Assembly (NCBI GenBank): GCA_001750925.1
Contig: MAXH01000141.1
Coordinates: 1 to 33,594, forward strand
Reading direction: 5' to 3'
Source: Desulfobulbaceae bacterium S3730MH12
Lineage (GTDB): Bacteria; Desulfobacterota; Desulfobulbia; Desulfobulbales; Desulfocapsaceae
Length of the DNA stretch: 33,594 nucleotides
The stretch's first letter is position 1. Every line of letters begins with the position of its first letter. Position numbers and translations under genes: made by a program. This document shows positions 18,201 through 26,000 of the stretch, one piece after another. The notes under the pieces are model-generated. The model worked only from the letters and a program-made list of their open reading frames with translations, was not told the origin of the DNA and searched no databases.

Positions 18201-18588
18201 CGGGTATGCCGTTGGTGTCTATGTCGGCTTTGATGATAATATGGCGATGAAAAGGAAGAACAGTCGTATTACCGGAGCGACCGGGGCCTTACCTGCCTGG
18301 AGTGAAATTGTAAATGAAATCCTTATAGAAGAAGATTATGCCGGTAGCCTTGACCCCGTTGATCTGTCGTTCTATGGTCTGGTACTTAAACGGGATAATC
18401 TTGGACAACTCAATGTTGCTGTTGATCCACAACAGGGAGGAAAAGTCCATGAACCGATGGAACCGGTGTCGGAGCTCTCACGGTACCAACCGTCGATAAT
18501 GACATTTGGTAAAAAAACTGAGGCCGGACGGTTTAAACCGGTACGGAATTTTCAGCCATTCTGGAAAATATCAGCAGAGACTCATTGA
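15211..18588 (+). CDS. bifunctional class A penicillin-binding protein with enlarged transpeptidase domain
   Basis: This 1125-residue protein polymerises and cross-links peptidoglycan. One N-terminal TM anchor spans about 5-27. The GT51 domain has EDDRFFEHMG with catalytic Glu89, GGSTLTQQTAKNLF (from 120) and KLKELLFALRLE, with FYANQFYVSGNGHGLGVAARYYF following. A linker domain spans about 240-480. The transpeptidase motifs are all intact: SAFK with nucleophile Ser492, SEN at 549-551 and KTGT from 967. The distance from SxN to KTG is about 416 residues, far more than in E. coli PBP1a. The extra part, about 555-810, is charged, largely helical in appearance and unrecognised. It is divergent from a lytic transglycosylase gene and followed by a helical-repeat lipoprotein gene. 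Confidence 0.93.
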   Translation: MLKKFFLFFIAFFVIAALWGAGGLYWAVVLEPGEEIRLENIQRILGKESHVFYSDGRTKLGVFFDKAHRQYVHYCDISDDFVYALVASEDDRFFEHMGFDIVSIMRAMIKNIEAGRVVQGGSTLTQQTAKNLFRRNARSYEAKLKELLFALRLEYHYTKEQIFEFYANQFYVSGNGHGLGVAARYYFDKKPSELTLVESAFIAGSVKQPNYYNPFIKKSKEAADLAYTRAKIRLKYVLGKMRDLGMIDTYTYNQAVSSEIDFKQGKVGFSLDYVMEMVKDAVSSKKVLDELAVHGITNVATSGVRVITTVEKGLQDKTLAILRSELSRLDVRMRGYEREEVQTELAEIKYKGDRVILKNAFLFGNIDKIEGKNKDIQLTISFDSKIGKGVIDHAGLQRMLKARVKYQRGLWSKLKKGDLKLLLEELKVGDRVWVSVRQIAAEETSALLNLERYPKVQGGALVLKDGAIKAMAGGTENRFYNRAVYAKRTMGSAFKPYVYTAALQLGWNSTDLLKNSREIFVYHGQPYFPRPDHKSPHQWVSMSWAGVHSENVASVWLTAHLSDHLTPAQFREVAEHLDLAPKVVDGEEEPYRAYRTRIRDKYGLVVNRAVLYATAYDQAVENMETDFIFEGMADEYKVLKELHFGLHFDTYTESLDLELSENKSSLKKHEIAEIELRKDILSKSYLLLASLNSDLRKYIMEVENSEENYEYDPFTIPLSTLFLNRTTGEMSFHRTGDSPEGLKVVDREQLQAYLLRLDTRNRYQFWQKVKLGSILSVAAFDILQKQVEYEYKKLRDGLPYSFETLAKVRDFRTTVGLHYLVKLAKELGIKSDLEPVLSFPLGANVVTLLESTRMYETLVSGRVTQYGETEHAGHTDLEEGFDEESNNSLAILDRIESAEGDILYQAEALSRKLLDEKTRLTIGHILENIVKFGTGRKADKNVRLSADGLEENKEIAGLDLQIPLLGKTGTANRYTNASFFGYLPGVADGGDALTVENGYAVGVYVGFDDNMAMKRKNSRITGATGALPAWSEIVNEILIEEDYAGSLDPVDLSFYGLVLKRDNLGQLNVAVDPQQGGKVHEPMEPVSELSRYQPSIMTFGKKTEAGRFKPVRNFQPFWKISAETH

Positions 18589-18648
18589 GGGGATATTTTT
18601 GTTACGAATTGTTGTAATTTGATTTCAACTGCTAAATAATGATAACCT

Positions 18649-18728
18649 CGTAAAAAGGTTCTTCGAAGTTCCAGATGACTAAGTCCGATAAGCGTAGACT
18701 TCGAGAAGTTCGATATACGACGCCATCA
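18649..18728. repeat. candidate dispersed palindromic repeat, copy 1
   Basis: This 80-bp stretch lies between the PBP and the lipoprotein genes. It starts CGTAAAAA and ends TACGACGCCATCA. The arms are imperfectly complementary (TCGTA... with TCTTCGAAGT near the left and ACTTCGAGAAG... TACGACG near the right). A second element with the same ends and nearly the same length lies at 33493-33574. Orientation is taken from the shared ends. It carries no ORF. The family identity would need a genome-wide search. Confidence 0.5.
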
Positions 18729-18768
18729 AATAACGACTTTCATATAAAATTCCATTTGAGTAATAATT

Positions 18769-20607
18769 ATGAAAAGAACAATATTGTATGCTCTCCTTGC
18801 AGGATTGGCTTTTAACCTGGGAGGTTGTGCTGTGCCTGAGCAACCGCGAGTTGTGCCACCTGCTCCTTCTGTTGCCCCCTCCCAACCGTCCCAGGTTGAA
18901 GCAGGGGACTCCGGGGCAGGAAAATCAGCACATCAACCTCGCTCCCTTGGAATTGAGAACGGCGAAGGGCTTATTTTGGAAGAAGATCTTGAGGATAGTC
19001 TCCCCTCCATGATGTATGTTAACGACAGGATTTTCGAATATGGAAGAAAGCTTGATCGTTGGAAAGAGCTTGACAGACAATCTGTTGATCTTGAACTTGA
19101 TCAGGATGTAGTGGTGGAGATGGTTCAGTGTTTCCGCAGGCTGCAAACCGTAATGAACGGTTATAGCTCGCTGCGGGGGAAAATGCTGCAGTCACAGAAA
19201 ATGGTTGCCACGGAAAAAATAAGCAATGGTGAGATTCTTGATCTTCATGAGAACGATATCGCTTTTCTTGAAAGTGCATGCGGTCGCCTGCTTGAAGACC
19301 CCGAAGGTCGTAGTGTAGGTTGGGATCACAGAGAAGAGGGATCTGACCTCGCTCAAAAGGAAGCATTGATAGACAGACATGCTGAGAATGGCGAGCATGG
19401 AGAGGTAATTCAGGTCTGGATGCAAATTCCGGAGAATCAGGTTGGCCGTGTTCAGTTACGAACCAGAATACTCTACGCAAATGGACTTATCTATCTGCAT
19501 CAGGAAGAGAAAGCGGTTGAGATTTATCGACAGGTTGTTGAACAGATGTCTGCCTCTAAAGAACAGGCTACAGATCTTGTTTCTCTGCGGAAAGTTCTGG
19601 CGGATCTTTATATTGCTTCCGGGAACTACAGAGAGGCTGAAATTCAGTATAAAAAAATCTCAGGAGATTATATAAGGCTCGGACGATTGGAAGATTGGTC
19701 AAAGCTGCAGCTGTCTCTGCTTGCAAAATCTGGGCGTGGCAGCGATGAGCTTACTGAATACTCGTCACTTTTACGTGATTATTTAAGCTTTCTTCCAAAA
19801 GTTGATGGCTATAAGGTGGCTCGGCAGGCGGAAAAATTTCTCTCTGATTATCCCTATTCCCCGGTATCAGCAAATGTTGAATATATTAAATTTGCAGTTA
19901 TGGAAGGGGCTGATTTCTGGTTTAATGGATTCCTTGCCAAAGTTGATAAACTGAAAGCTGAAAAGAAATTTGAAGAGTCGGCAGAACTTTTAGAAGAGGT
20001 GCCACCAGATATTCTTGATACTGAAAAGCAGGTTATAGTAGAAGAAAAGAACCAGGAACTGCTCCTGGCCGAAGCTGTTGATAGAGAAACTGAGAGAATG
20101 GAACAGATTCAGGAGCTTCAACGTCAGTGGAATAACGGTATGCTGCTGGTCACAGGCAGTCGCTATGATGAGGCGTTGGAAGTTTTTACAAATCTTCTTG
20201 ATACAGAGTACTCTGTCAAGGCCGAACAGAAAATTAAGGAGGTCTCGTTACAGGCTGCCAAAGCGGAACGGAGAAAGGCAGCAGATCTATTCATTCGATT
20301 TACAAAAACCACAGATCTGGAAGGGAAAAAGAAACTTCTCATTGAGTCAAGAAAACTACTGACCAATATCCTGGTTAAGTATCCTGATGTTGAAATTGCT
20401 TCCAAGGTCACCGGGAATATTGAGCGGGTAGAGCTGGAGATGATGGCCATTGATCCGAATCTTATCCTTCTGTCGGATCAGGCGGAATCGGCGGTTGATG
20501 ATGATTTTGGTACTGGTCTTGCTCCTGTCAATACTACGGGAAATATGGACTCGGACTCGATCAATGAGGAGGGGCTTGACGTTGTACGACCTGTACGACC
20601 TCAATAA
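18769..20607 (+). CDS. large helical-repeat (TPR-like) lipoprotein, function unknown
   Basis: I do not recognise a named family. The 612 residues begin with a lipoprotein signal (hydrophobic 4-16, lipobox LGGC with Cys20), then a Pro/Ser/Ala-rich linker (about 21-60). A helical region spans about 85-180. TPR-like repeats follow around 205-330 (for example YANGLIYLHQEEKAVEIYRQVV and LADLYIASGNYREAEIQYKKI), with more helical repeats to about 560 (WNNGMLLVTGSRYDEALEVF) and an acidic tail. Position 2 after Cys20 is Ala, not Asp, which suggests outer-membrane sorting by the E. coli rule. It follows the PBP gene by 180 bases. A role as a PBP activator (LpoA/LpoP-like) is an inference from context and architecture only. 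Confidence 0.8.
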   Translation: MKRTILYALLAGLAFNLGGCAVPEQPRVVPPAPSVAPSQPSQVEAGDSGAGKSAHQPRSLGIENGEGLILEEDLEDSLPSMMYVNDRIFEYGRKLDRWKELDRQSVDLELDQDVVVEMVQCFRRLQTVMNGYSSLRGKMLQSQKMVATEKISNGEILDLHENDIAFLESACGRLLEDPEGRSVGWDHREEGSDLAQKEALIDRHAENGEHGEVIQVWMQIPENQVGRVQLRTRILYANGLIYLHQEEKAVEIYRQVVEQMSASKEQATDLVSLRKVLADLYIASGNYREAEIQYKKISGDYIRLGRLEDWSKLQLSLLAKSGRGSDELTEYSSLLRDYLSFLPKVDGYKVARQAEKFLSDYPYSPVSANVEYIKFAVMEGADFWFNGFLAKVDKLKAEKKFEESAELLEEVPPDILDTEKQVIVEEKNQELLLAEAVDRETERMEQIQELQRQWNNGMLLVTGSRYDEALEVFTNLLDTEYSVKAEQKIKEVSLQAAKAERRKAADLFIRFTKTTDLEGKKKLLIESRKLLTNILVKYPDVEIASKVTGNIERVELEMMAIDPNLILLSDQAESAVDDDFGTGLAPVNTTGNMDSDSINEEGLDVVRPVRPQ

Positions 20608-20624
20608 CTGTGAGTGATACCGTC

Positions 20625-21314
20625 TTACTCTTTCAGTTTGATTTTAAGGAATCCATCGGTGACAGCGACGGCATCGATTCCATCGGCAAATGATTTCCAG
20701 AAACCGTCATTACCTCCAAATTCCTGGATAAGGTCAATATTTTTCAAGCCACCAAGCCAACTGTTAGGCATGGGTACTCCCATAAGGCTGACACCTTTCA
20801 GTTTCACCAGGGGACGTCCCTCTCTATAGGCCAGTTCTGCTCCGGCTTTGACTTTTAAGGTCTTGCCTCCCATTAGGGGAAGATCCGGATCAAGTGGAAT
20901 CAGAAGCTTAATTGACACCATATCATCCGCAAGATCTATAGCCAGTTTTTGGGCAAGATCCGTATTTTTGGCCATAATTGCATTGATTTCACGTTCGGAA
21001 AAACTGATTTCCCTTGAAGCACCTTCCTCGCTGTACTGTTCAGGCTTCAGAGTGACATCTCCTGTAGAATCATCAGGAGATTTTTTGGTTTCGACAGTTA
21101 AATTATCGAACTGTTCCAGTTTTGTGCTGAGTTGCTGCTCTTCCTTGGCAGAGAGAACAACAGGTTTAAAAGGGGATGGAAAGAGAAAAACCTTTATAGT
21201 AAAGGCTGTGACAAAAACGGCTATACAAACAGAGGCTATTATCATACCGAAAACCTGCTTCCAGGAAAACCCGCTGCTTGCTTCCTGTGTCGGTGTATCT
21301 CTGTCATCTGTCAT
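20625..21314 (-). CDS. single-pass membrane protein with periplasmic domain, unknown function
   Basis: The start is taken at ATG 21314 (229 residues) because GGAG lies about 6 bases upstream. An upstream in-frame start at 21365 would add 17 residues of poor quality. One TM helix spans about 20-44 with a short charged N terminus, so most of the protein is probably periplasmic. The domain contains ISFSEREINAIMAKN, a region of alternating strands (VSIKLLIPLDPDLPLMGGK, LKVKAGAELAY) and GVSLMGVPMPNSWLGG. The pattern loosely recalls YpmS (DUF2140)-type proteins, but I cannot confirm that. It converges tail to tail with the lipoprotein gene, 17 bases apart. Confidence 0.75.
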   Translation of the reverse strand: MTDDRDTPTQEASSGFSWKQVFGMIIASVCIAVFVTAFTIKVFLFPSPFKPVVLSAKEEQQLSTKLEQFDNLTVETKKSPDDSTGDVTLKPEQYSEEGASREISFSEREINAIMAKNTDLAQKLAIDLADDMVSIKLLIPLDPDLPLMGGKTLKVKAGAELAYREGRPLVKLKGVSLMGVPMPNSWLGGLKNIDLIQEFGGNDGFWKSFADGIDAVAVTDGFLKIKLKE

Positions 21315-21534
21315 CTCTGCTCCAGAATTTATTGTTAATACTAACACCCATGAAATACATTTCACAACGATTACACCGCTTCACTGTTATGAAAGTGATG
21401 TAGTCGGGATTCGAATAGTACAGGACTTTCATATAAATCCCCCTCGTCGGGGTCAGTTGCGAATCATCTCTCCAGGGTACGATTCCATGCTAACATATAA
21501 AAAGTTACCCTTGAAGAATAATTTGATTACATTC

Positions 21535-21912
21535 TCAGGCGAGGCCATTATCCAGTGAATGGGCGAGCAACTCCTCGAGGCTTACAAAGAGGAGTGCGAC
21601 TTCATGTGTCGCCAGAAGATTTACCCGGGGAGCGGCATCATGTTCAAGGGCCTCTTTCCAGCGGGAGGCACAGAGGCACCAGCGGTCGCCTGGCTGTAGG
21701 CCGAGAAAACCGGACATGGGCATCGGTGTCGAGAGATCGTTGCCCTTGTTTTTGGAAAATTCAAGGAATTCTTCGGTTACCTGGATACAAACACCATGTA
21801 CCCCTATATCATCATTGGTGACCTTACAGCTGCCTTCTCGGGTAAAACCGGTCATCGGTTCTACGCTGCAAATTTCGAGTGGTGTACCAAGGACATTTTT
21901 ATGTTCGGGCAT
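21535..21912 (-). CDS. DUF2237 family protein
   Basis: A 125-residue cytosolic protein with the DUF2237 pattern: NVLGTPLEICSVEPMTGFTR at the N terminus, GVHGVCIQVTEEFLEFSK, GNDLSTPMP, FLGLQPGDRWCLCASRW and APRVNLLATHEVAL near the end. The conserved Cys residues in GVCIQ and RWCLC and the conserved His in ATHE could form a site, but no reaction has been assigned to the family that I know of. The ATG at 21912 has GGAGAAAATAG upstream, a good ribosome binding site. It is downstream of the NUDIX gene on the same strand with a 61-base spacer, so the two may form a short operon. Confidence 0.9.
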   Translation of the reverse strand: MPEHKNVLGTPLEICSVEPMTGFTREGSCKVTNDDIGVHGVCIQVTEEFLEFSKNKGNDLSTPMPMSGFLGLQPGDRWCLCASRWKEALEHDAAPRVNLLATHEVALLFVSLEELLAHSLDNGLA

Positions 21913-21973
21913 CTATTTTCTCCAAAACAGTATCTCTCTTTCAATATTTCTGAGAAGAAGATCTGTGCAATTG

Positions 21974-22477
21974 TCACATGTTGAGAATGGATTTCATCAG
22001 TTTATAAGTAAAACCCCACAGGTAGTAGTCTTCAAGGGGGAAAGCAGGGAAGAGCTGGTCGGGGAGAAGTTCAACTTCCCTGTGGTACTTTTTCTTTTGA
22101 AAATTTTCAGAGTTGAGCCAGCATACGCTTTGGACTTCTCTGGGATTGAGTACAACGGGTGGCTGGTTCTGTAAAACGAATATAAACGGCTGCACCCATA
22201 CCGGACTTTTCATATTCCTGCCGGCAGGGGTTACCGGGAGTTTAGTTTCCATCATTTCAGGGGTGAGTATAACACCGACCTCTTCAACAGTTTCCCTGAT
22301 ACACGTCTTGAGCAAGCTGTTGTCTTTTTCCTCTTTTCGTCCCCCCGGGAATGAGAACTGACCGGACCATGGATCTGATGGATGGTTGGCTCTTCGGAGG
22401 ATCAAAAAACTTTCTTCCGGGGTAAGAACTTTGATTATGGCGACGGCGGCAGTAGCTATCTGTGGTGGCATTAGCAT
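21974..22477 (-). CDS. NUDIX hydrolase, possibly CoA pyrophosphatase
   Basis: The 167 residues contain a Nudix box starting at Gly46: GGRKEEKD, then RETVEEVGV (61-69). The REUxEExGU core is intact and Asp52 sits where classical members have Glu, a substitution common in the CoA-pyrophosphatase-like branch. Upstream, LILRRANHPSDPWSGQFSFP resembles the extended motif of that branch. The predicted reaction is hydrolysis of a nucleoside diphosphate linked to another group. CoA or a related dinucleotide is plausible but not shown. ATG 22477 and ATG 22471 are both possible starts. The genes to the right are divergent across a 255-base region in which I see no firm promoter. Confidence 0.87.
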   Translation of the reverse strand: MLMPPQIATAAVAIIKVLTPEESFLILRRANHPSDPWSGQFSFPGGRKEEKDNSLLKTCIRETVEEVGVILTPEMMETKLPVTPAGRNMKSPVWVQPFIFVLQNQPPVVLNPREVQSVCWLNSENFQKKKYHREVELLPDQLFPAFPLEDYYLWGFTYKLMKSILNM

Positions 22478-22732
22478 CTATTAAACAGGTACAACAAAAT
22501 GGTTGAAAATTAATTGGGGAAGATGGGGATAATCAATTGCCCGGATACAAATTACTCACTTTGTGGGTAAAAGCAAGACCGCTGTTTTATAGCTTCAAAA
22601 AGAGATGGAAATCCTCATTGAACATAGAGTACCTTCTTATAAGAGTAATTTGGATTGTCCTCTCATTAATACTCTTTTGAATTATTTCTGCTTTATGTCC
22701 GATAAACAAACTCTTTTCTATGGTGATTGGTT

Positions 22733-22951
22733 ATGACATATGATGTTGCTGCTTTTACTCCTTATTCCTTCCATACAGGTCAGAAAATCCATATTGAAGG
22801 AAGTCGGAGGCATGGAGATTGGGAGGTAGCTGCTGTTGGTGAACATACAGTCACCTTGAGATGCCCCATTTCGAAAAAAGAATTTGAATGGCCGATATTC
22901 TGCTATCTTGTTGAAGAAAAACATGATGAGATATGGCCCCGGGAGACCTGA
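22733..22951 (+). CDS. small conserved-looking protein of unknown function (72 aa)
   Basis: I do not recognise the family with certainty. From ATG 22733, with GGTGATTGG upstream, it encodes 72 residues rich in beta-strand-forming stretches: FHTGQKIHIEG, GDWEVAAVGEHTVTLRCPI and EFEWPIFCYLVEE. The composition looks like a real small globular SH3- or OB-like protein, not a random frame. It has no signal peptide or TM segment. The next frame, an NRDE-family remnant, begins six bases after its stop, so the two were probably once part of a common transcript. Confidence 0.6.
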   Translation: MTYDVAAFTPYSFHTGQKIHIEGSRRHGDWEVAAVGEHTVTLRCPISKKEFEWPIFCYLVEEKHDEIWPRET

Positions 22952-22957
22952 AAATAA

Positions 22958-23068
22958 ATGTGTCTTCTCTTTTTATCCTATAAAACTACTCCAGGGTATA
23001 AACTGGTGGTTGCTGCCAACCGTGATGAGTTTTTTCAAAAGAGTAGTTCCACCAACCTGTGCTTATAA
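22958..23068 (+). pseudogene. truncated N terminus of an NRDE/TANGO2-family protein
   Basis: A 36-codon frame begins MCLLFLSYK and continues through KLVVAANRDEFF, the diagnostic N terminus of NRDE (TANGO2-like, formerly DUF833) proteins, including the Cys2 after Met1 and the NRDE motif at residues 21-24. Intact family members are about 250 residues or longer. Here the similarity stops a few residues after NRDEFF, and the frame ends at TAA 23066-23068. The 3' end of the opposite-strand RND gene begins at 23077, so there is no room for the remainder in any frame. It was too short for routine ORF listing. GGGAG lies 12 bases upstream. Confidence 0.8.
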
Positions 23069-23076
23069 GGGTGAAT

Positions 23077-26000
23077 TTAATACTGGTGCTTTTTCAGGCT
23101 GTAATAGAGCACAGGTACAGCCATTCGACTGACCAGCAAGGAGGCGATCTCACCAAACATAAGTGAGATGGCAAGTCCCTGAAAAATCGGATCTGCCAGA
23201 ATAACAGAGGCTCCGATAACTACCGCAAGAGCAGTAAGCAGCATTGGCCGAAAGCGAATTGCCCCGGCATCCACCACCGCTTTAGACAAAGGATACCCCT
23301 CTTTGATACGCAGTTCGATAAAGTCGATAAGAATAATAGAGTTACGTACGACGATGCCGGCACCTGCCATAAAACCGATCATCGAGGTGGCCGTAAAAAA
23401 GGCACCAAATCCCCAGTGAGCCGGCAGGATACCGATAAGCGAGAAGGGGATGGCTGCCATGACTACCAGCGGCGTAAGGTAGTTTTTGAACCAGCCAACC
23501 ATAAGCATATAGATAAGGATCATCACAACACAGAAGGCCAGGCCGAGATCACGAAAAACCTCCAGGGTTATATGCCATTCTCCATCCCATTTCATTGAAG
23601 GTTCAGCTTCCGAGAAGGGCTGGTTGAGGTTGTATATTTTTACCCGTTCTTCTCTACCGCCAAAGTTGCGACCATCGAGTTCGGCCAGTTTTTTATTCAT
23701 CTCCAGAATGGCATAAACCGGGCTTTCCACCAGATCCGCAACATCTGCAGTGACATAGATAACCGGCTTGAGATTTTTTCTGTAGATAGGTTGTTCTACT
23801 ATCTGTTCTGAAACATGTACAAGTTCTCGTAAGGGGACGAGGGGGGCTCCGGGGGTTGTTTCTGACCGGAGTGAAATGTTGAGAAGTGTTTCAACTCTTG
23901 CCCTATATTGAGGAGGCAGCTGAAGAACGATATTGATACTCTCTTTATCTAGAGGCTGGTGATAGAGATCGAGAGTAAGTCCCTTAACTGCTGTTGTAAT
24001 TGCTCTGGTAACCTGCTGCTCTGAGATACCGTTTAAAGCAGCTTTTTCTTTGTCTACGGTTATAATTTTACGATTCCTTTCTGTCTCCTGGAACCAGTCT
24101 ATGTCAACCACCCCTGTGGTGGAGGCGAGTATTTCTTTCACCTCTCTGGCAAGCTTGACCCTGGCTTCATTGGTAGGGCCATATATTTCGGCAACAATGG
24201 TTTGCAGTACCGGTGGGCCAGGCGGCACTTCGGCTACTGCAACGGTTGCGCCATATTTTTTCGCAACTTCGGCAATTGCGGGCCTGACTCTTTTAGCAAT
24301 ATCATGACTTTGCAGACTACGTTCGGATTTGGGCAGCAGGTTTACCTGGATATCTGCAACAGTTGGTCCCTGACGCATAAAGTAGTGACGGACAAGGCCG
24401 TTGAAGTTATAGGGAGAGGCTGTTCCTGTATAAATCTGGTAATTAACGACTGCTGGATCCTCGCTGATCACATCGGCCATTTCGGAGGCAACATGACTTG
24501 TCTGTTCAAGAGTGGAACCTTCAGGCATATTGAGGATTACCTGGAATTCGCTTTTATTGTCAAAGGGCAGCATTTTCACTTTGACCATCCCCAGGTATAC
24601 CATTGAGCAAGAGGCGAGCAGCATGGCGGTAATGACAATGTAAAACCCGGTTCGCCATACCGCATGAGTCAGCAAAGGATCCATAATCTTGTGATAGATT
24701 CGGGTAAACCAATCGTCCGGGGCTGTCTCTTCACCGTGTGAAGTATCACCGATTTCCACTTTTTTTAGAATATGGGTTGCCGCCCAGGGGGTTATGGTAA
24801 AGGCGATAATAAGAGAAAACACCATAGCAGCGGATGAGCCGATAGGGATAGGGCGCATATAGGGGCCCATCAACCCCCCGACAAAAGCCATGGGTAATAT
24901 TGCGGCTATCACAGCCCAGGTTGCAAGAATGGTTGGGTTGCCCACTTCCTCTACAGCTTCTATGGCCACTTCACTCATAGATCTGCCGCGATTCATCGGT
25001 AATCGAAGATGGCGGACAATGTTTTCAACCACCACGATGGCATCATCGACCAGAATTCCGATAGAGAAAATCAGGGCAAAGAGAGTAATACGGTTGAGGG
25101 TATAGCCATAAAGGTAAAAAACAAGCAGGGTGAGTGCCAAGGTTGACGGGATAGCTAGCATAACGATGATCGACTCACGCCAGCCCAGGAAGAAGAGAAT
25201 GAGTAGGGCAACCCCGAAAACAGCAATACCCATATGGAAAAGGAGTTCATTTGACTTTTCTGCGGCTGTTTCACCATAGTTCCGGGTAATGGTTATTTCC
25301 AGGTCTGCGGGAATCAATGTTCCCTTTAAACTCTCCAGCCGTTCTTCCACATCATGTACAACCGATACTGCATTGGCTCCCGGTCTTTTTGCAATAGAGA
25401 GCGTAACAGCAGCTTCGCGACTCTTGTTTTCAGGTTCGCCGTAAAGCACATAGTTTGAAGGCTCTTCCGGACCATCGGTGATGGTTGCCACATCGTTGAG
25501 ATAGACCGGATTTCCACCATAAACACCGACCACTACTCTGCCGATTTCACCAGAATTTTCAAGAAATGTGCCGGTTTGCAGGAGAATTTCCTGGTTCAGT
25601 GATTTGAGATTTCCTGAATGCACCTGGCTGTTAACTTGTTGAATATGGGGGGCAAGTTCATCCAGGGTCAGGTTGCGTGAGGCAAGAAGCAACGGATCAA
25701 AATTAATGGTGAGTTGTCTCTTCGTCCCACCAATAAGCTTGGTTTCCGCAACGTCACTGATGTTGTTGATGGAGTCATCGACCTGGGCTGCTAATCGTCT
25801 CAGGGTGTAATGGTCGTAATTGTCACCATGGAAGGTGAGTGCCATAATAGGCACATCATCAATGGTGTGGGGCTTTATGAGCGGCTTCTGGACACTCCTG
25901 GGCATTCTGTCAAAATTTGTGGCGAGTTTCTGGTTAAGCCTGACGATGGATGTTTCAAGGCTTTCTCCGACAAAGAACCGTACTACAAGCAGACTCTGAC

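Noticed and set aside
21439-21452. CCCC/GGGG hairpin after the DUF2237 gene (minus strand)
   Set aside because: The stem is only 4 bp and the downstream T-tract on the minus strand is weak, so I did not call it a terminator.
20848-21558. 236-aa + strand frame opposite the single-TM protein
   Set aside because: It is antisense to a gene with a good start, signal-anchor and ribosome binding site. The predicted protein has no recognisable motif and extends into the next gene.
22638-22685. AAGAGTA / TACTCTT repeat upstream of the 72-aa gene
   Set aside because: The arms pair over only 7 bp across a long loop in AT-rich DNA. No gene ends there on the + strand, so neither a terminator nor an operator can be argued.
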